In this document: positions 22,604-24,202 of the stretch, piece by piece
Layout of the letters: every line of letters starts with the position of its first letter
Position numbering within the stretch: the first letter of the stretch is position 1
Assembly: GCA_035249985.1 (NCBI GenBank)
Contig: DATFFP010000079.1
Coordinates: 1 to 24,202, forward strand
DNA length: 24,202 nucleotides
Direction of reading: 5' to 3'
From: JAICNG01 sp035249985
GTDB taxonomy: Bacteria; Gemmatimonadota; Gemmatimonadetes; Gemmatimonadales; Gemmatimonadaceae
Position numbers and translations under genes: made by a program
Notes under the pieces: model-generated
Seen by the model: the letters and a program-made list of their open reading frames with translations, nothing else
Database searches by the model: none
What the model was told of the DNA's origin: nothing

Positions 22604-24202
22604 TCAGAACTGAACGCGGAAGCCCGCCGTGAACGTCCGGGCTTTCGGGTAAGTGACGTACTCAATGCCGCGCGATGCCAGGCCGGCATCGGTGTGCACC
22701 TCGGGATCGTACCCCGAGTAGTCCGTGATCAGGAACAGGTTGTCTCCCGAAACGTAGACGCGAACCGGTCGCGGTGCTCCGCCGAAAAACGCCGGAATGT
22801 CGAGCGTGTAACCGAGGGTGAGATTCTGCAGGCGGATGAACGAGCCATCTTCGATCCAGCGCGAGGAGAAGATCGCCGGCTCGTACACGCCGATCGGATC
22901 GGTCAGGGCCGCCCTCAGGAAGTTCTTTCCCTGGAGCGCATTTCCCTTCGTCGAATACACGAGCGCCCCGTTGTTGAACACCTCCTGGCCGAACTCACCA
23001 CGAAGGAGGAAGCTCGCGTCGAACTTGCGCCAGTTCATCTGACTCCGAAGGCCCAGGCTGAAGTCAGGGTTCGCGTCACCCAGCACTTCGTAGTCGTTGG
23101 CATTCGGGCTCGTGGTCTGGCCATTCGTGCAGCCGGAGGTGGTAGCGCTGCACTTGAACAGCTGCCGGCCCTGCGCGTCGACCCCGAGGAAGACCGGTCC
23201 AAAAAACGTCCCTAACGGCTCCCCGGGCATGATGCGCTGAGAAACCTGATTCGACTGTCCCTGGCCGCTCACTCTGCCGCTGGTGATGTACGTGCGGCTT
23301 CCGAGCGAGACCACTTCGTTCTGCTCGGCCGCCAGGACGAGCCCCGCCTGCCAGGTGAAGTTCTGACGCGCCATCGCCAGCGCATCGAGCGAGAACTCGA
23401 TGCCGGTATTCTTGAGGCTTCCAATGTTCTCGAGTCGTGTCCGCACGTTCGCGGGCTGTGGAACGTCCACCTCGAGAAGCAGATCCTCCGTGTCCTTGAT
23501 GTAGTACTCGAGCGACCCGGTGAACCGGTTGTTCAGGAAGCCGTAGTCGATGGCGAAGTTCTTTTGAGTCGTTTCCTCCCACTTCAAATTGGGATTCACG
23601 TTCTGCGTCTGCGTAATCGCGGTGATGGCAGTGCTTCCGAAGGCCGCTCTCGCCCCAGGCCCCAACAGCAGGAGCGACTGGTAGGGCTTCACAGCGGCGT
23701 TGCCTTGCTTGCCCCAGCCAGCGCGAAGGCGAAGCTCCGAGACGAAGTCCGGAAGGAAGTCGCCCCTGCTCACCCGCCACGATGCGGACACGGCCGGGAA
23801 AAGCGCCCACTTGTTTCCCGCGCCAAATTGTGATGCCCCATCGCGTCTCAGCACGCCGGTGATGTAGTACGTGTCATCGAAGCTGTAGTTCGCGCGGCCG
23901 AAGAACGACACGAGTCGGCTGTCCTCGCGCCACGAGAACGGAGGCACCAGCGTCTGTCCACCGCCGAGGTTATAGAAGCTGAAGAGGTCGGTGATGTAGC
24001 CGCGGCCCTCCGCGCCAAACTCCTCGGTCGTGTACTCGTTGAACTCATAGCCGCCGACGATGTCGACCGCATGCACGTCGAACAGCGTGTTCCGGTACGT
24101 CAGAAGCGTTTGGAGCGTCTTCGACAAGAGGTTGCGATCGACCTGACGCGCCAGGCCCTGGAATTGGGAGCCGACCGGGTTCTCGTCGGGGAGGTACGTT
24201 TG
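22604..24202 (-). CDS. SusC/RagA family TonB-linked outer-membrane receptor, C-terminal 532 residues
   Basis: The frame is open to the right edge, so only the C-terminal half or so of a receptor of usually about 1000 residues is present; signal, plug and first barrel strands lie outside. The visible part is barrel: TLLTYRNTLFDVHAVDIVGGYE, a SusC-typical RLRAGWGKQGN, KWEETTQKNFAIDYGFLNNR, NIGSLKNTGIEFSLDAL, and the terminal strand ARTFTAGFRVQF, ending in the aromatic Phe expected of BAM substrates. The string FIRLQNLTLGYTLDIPAFF is also characteristic. With SusD it forms the TonB-powered importer. susD follows after 7 bp. The promoter and plug cannot be assessed here. Confidence 0.95.
   Translation of the reverse strand, partial: QTYLPDENPVGSQFQGLARQVDRNLLSKTLQTLLTYRNTLFDVHAVDIVGGYEFNEYTTEEFGAEGRGYITDLFSFYNLGGGQTLVPPFSWREDSRLVSFFGRANYSFDDTYYITGVLRRDGASQFGAGNKWALFPAVSASWRVSRGDFLPDFVSELRLRAGWGKQGNAAVKPYQSLLLLGPGARAAFGSTAITAITQTQNVNPNLKWEETTQKNFAIDYGFLNNRFTGSLEYYIKDTEDLLLEVDVPQPANVRTRLENIGSLKNTGIEFSLDALAMARQNFTWQAGLVLAAEQNEVVSLGSRTYITSGRVSGQGQSNQVSQRIMPGEPLGTFFGPVFLGVDAQGRQLFKCSATTSGCTNGQTTSPNANDYEVLGDANPDFSLGLRSQMNWRKFDASFLLRGEFGQEVFNNGALVYSTKGNALQGKNFLRAALTDPIGVYEPAIFSSRWIEDGSFIRLQNLTLGYTLDIPAFFGGAPRPVRVYVSGDNLFLITDYSGYDPEVHTDAGLASRGIEYVTYPKARTFTAGFRVQF

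Noticed and set aside
21145..22632. 495-codon open frame on + opposite susD
   Set aside because: The minus strand encodes a complete SusD with diagnostic segments; the + frame is Arg/Glu-rich composition shadow, with no recognisable domain or ribosome site.
22604..24202. Classical starch-utilisation locus together with GH97
   Set aside because: GH97 at 13350-15404 is separated from susCD by the FG-GAP, haloperoxidase and oppositely oriented plug genes, and no other glycosidase or Sus regulator is present, so a starch role is unsupported.
1..24202. tRNA or rRNA genes
   Set aside because: Reading both strands I saw no rRNA segment and no convincing cloverleaf; a covariance-model scan would be needed to exclude small RNAs.

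Overview
The window is high-GC bacterial DNA that combines SusC/SusD outer-membrane genes, GH97, FG-GAP/ASPIC-UnbV lipoproteins, several lipobox proteins, and TTG/CTG starts. SusC/SusD systems are typical of the Bacteroidota/FCB group. With this GC content the best guess is Gemmatimonadota or a related soil FCB lineage. That is inference; no rRNA or marker gene is present.

Left part (1-7650). The window opens in the 3' end of an unidentified gene, followed by a small retropepsin-like aspartyl protease and a TRIC/UPF0126-type membrane protein, all on +. A minus-strand operon follows, read from 5961 down to 1348: a 59-aa basic protein, an EIIA(Glc)-HPr-EI fusion started through an ATGA overlap, and a PtsG-type glucose EIICB with an extra, cysteine-less IIB-like domain. 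The operon supplies every phosphotransfer step of a glucose PTS from two large proteins. Upstream are an ankyrin-repeat protein and a stand-alone double Clp_N protein, both on minus.

Middle (8262-15953). A 358-bp divergent gap holds a long inverted repeat. It is followed by an AlkD-like DNA glycosylase (+), whose end overlaps convergently with a 1141-aa FG-GAP/ASPIC-UnbV (CRTAC-like) lipoprotein. A GxxExxY-family (PDDEXK-like) gene sits 16 bp from the start of that lipoprotein gene on the opposite strand, and its 3' end forms one arm of a 50-bp inverted repeat. A secreted GH97 glycosidase (-) and a lipoprotein consisting only of a TonB plug domain (+) diverge from a 93-bp spacer.

Right part (15969-24202, all minus). 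The transcription order is SusC (5' end outside the window), SusD, a second CRTAC-like lipoprotein, and a vanadium-haloperoxidase/PAP2 lipoprotein. This resembles a polysaccharide-utilisation locus in its importer, but its surface proteins are an FG-GAP propeller and a haloperoxidase-fold enzyme. I infer a cell-envelope uptake or processing system for an unknown substrate.

The most unusual signal not tied to any gene is a set of intergenic inverted repeats (about 6088-6193, 8351-8561, 13124-13307, 17383-17479, 20946-20992), plus a one-sided array at 3203-3237. Their arms are built from degenerate tandem units of 7 or 9 bp. They occur in divergent, convergent and tandem gene contexts, so transcription termination alone does not explain them.
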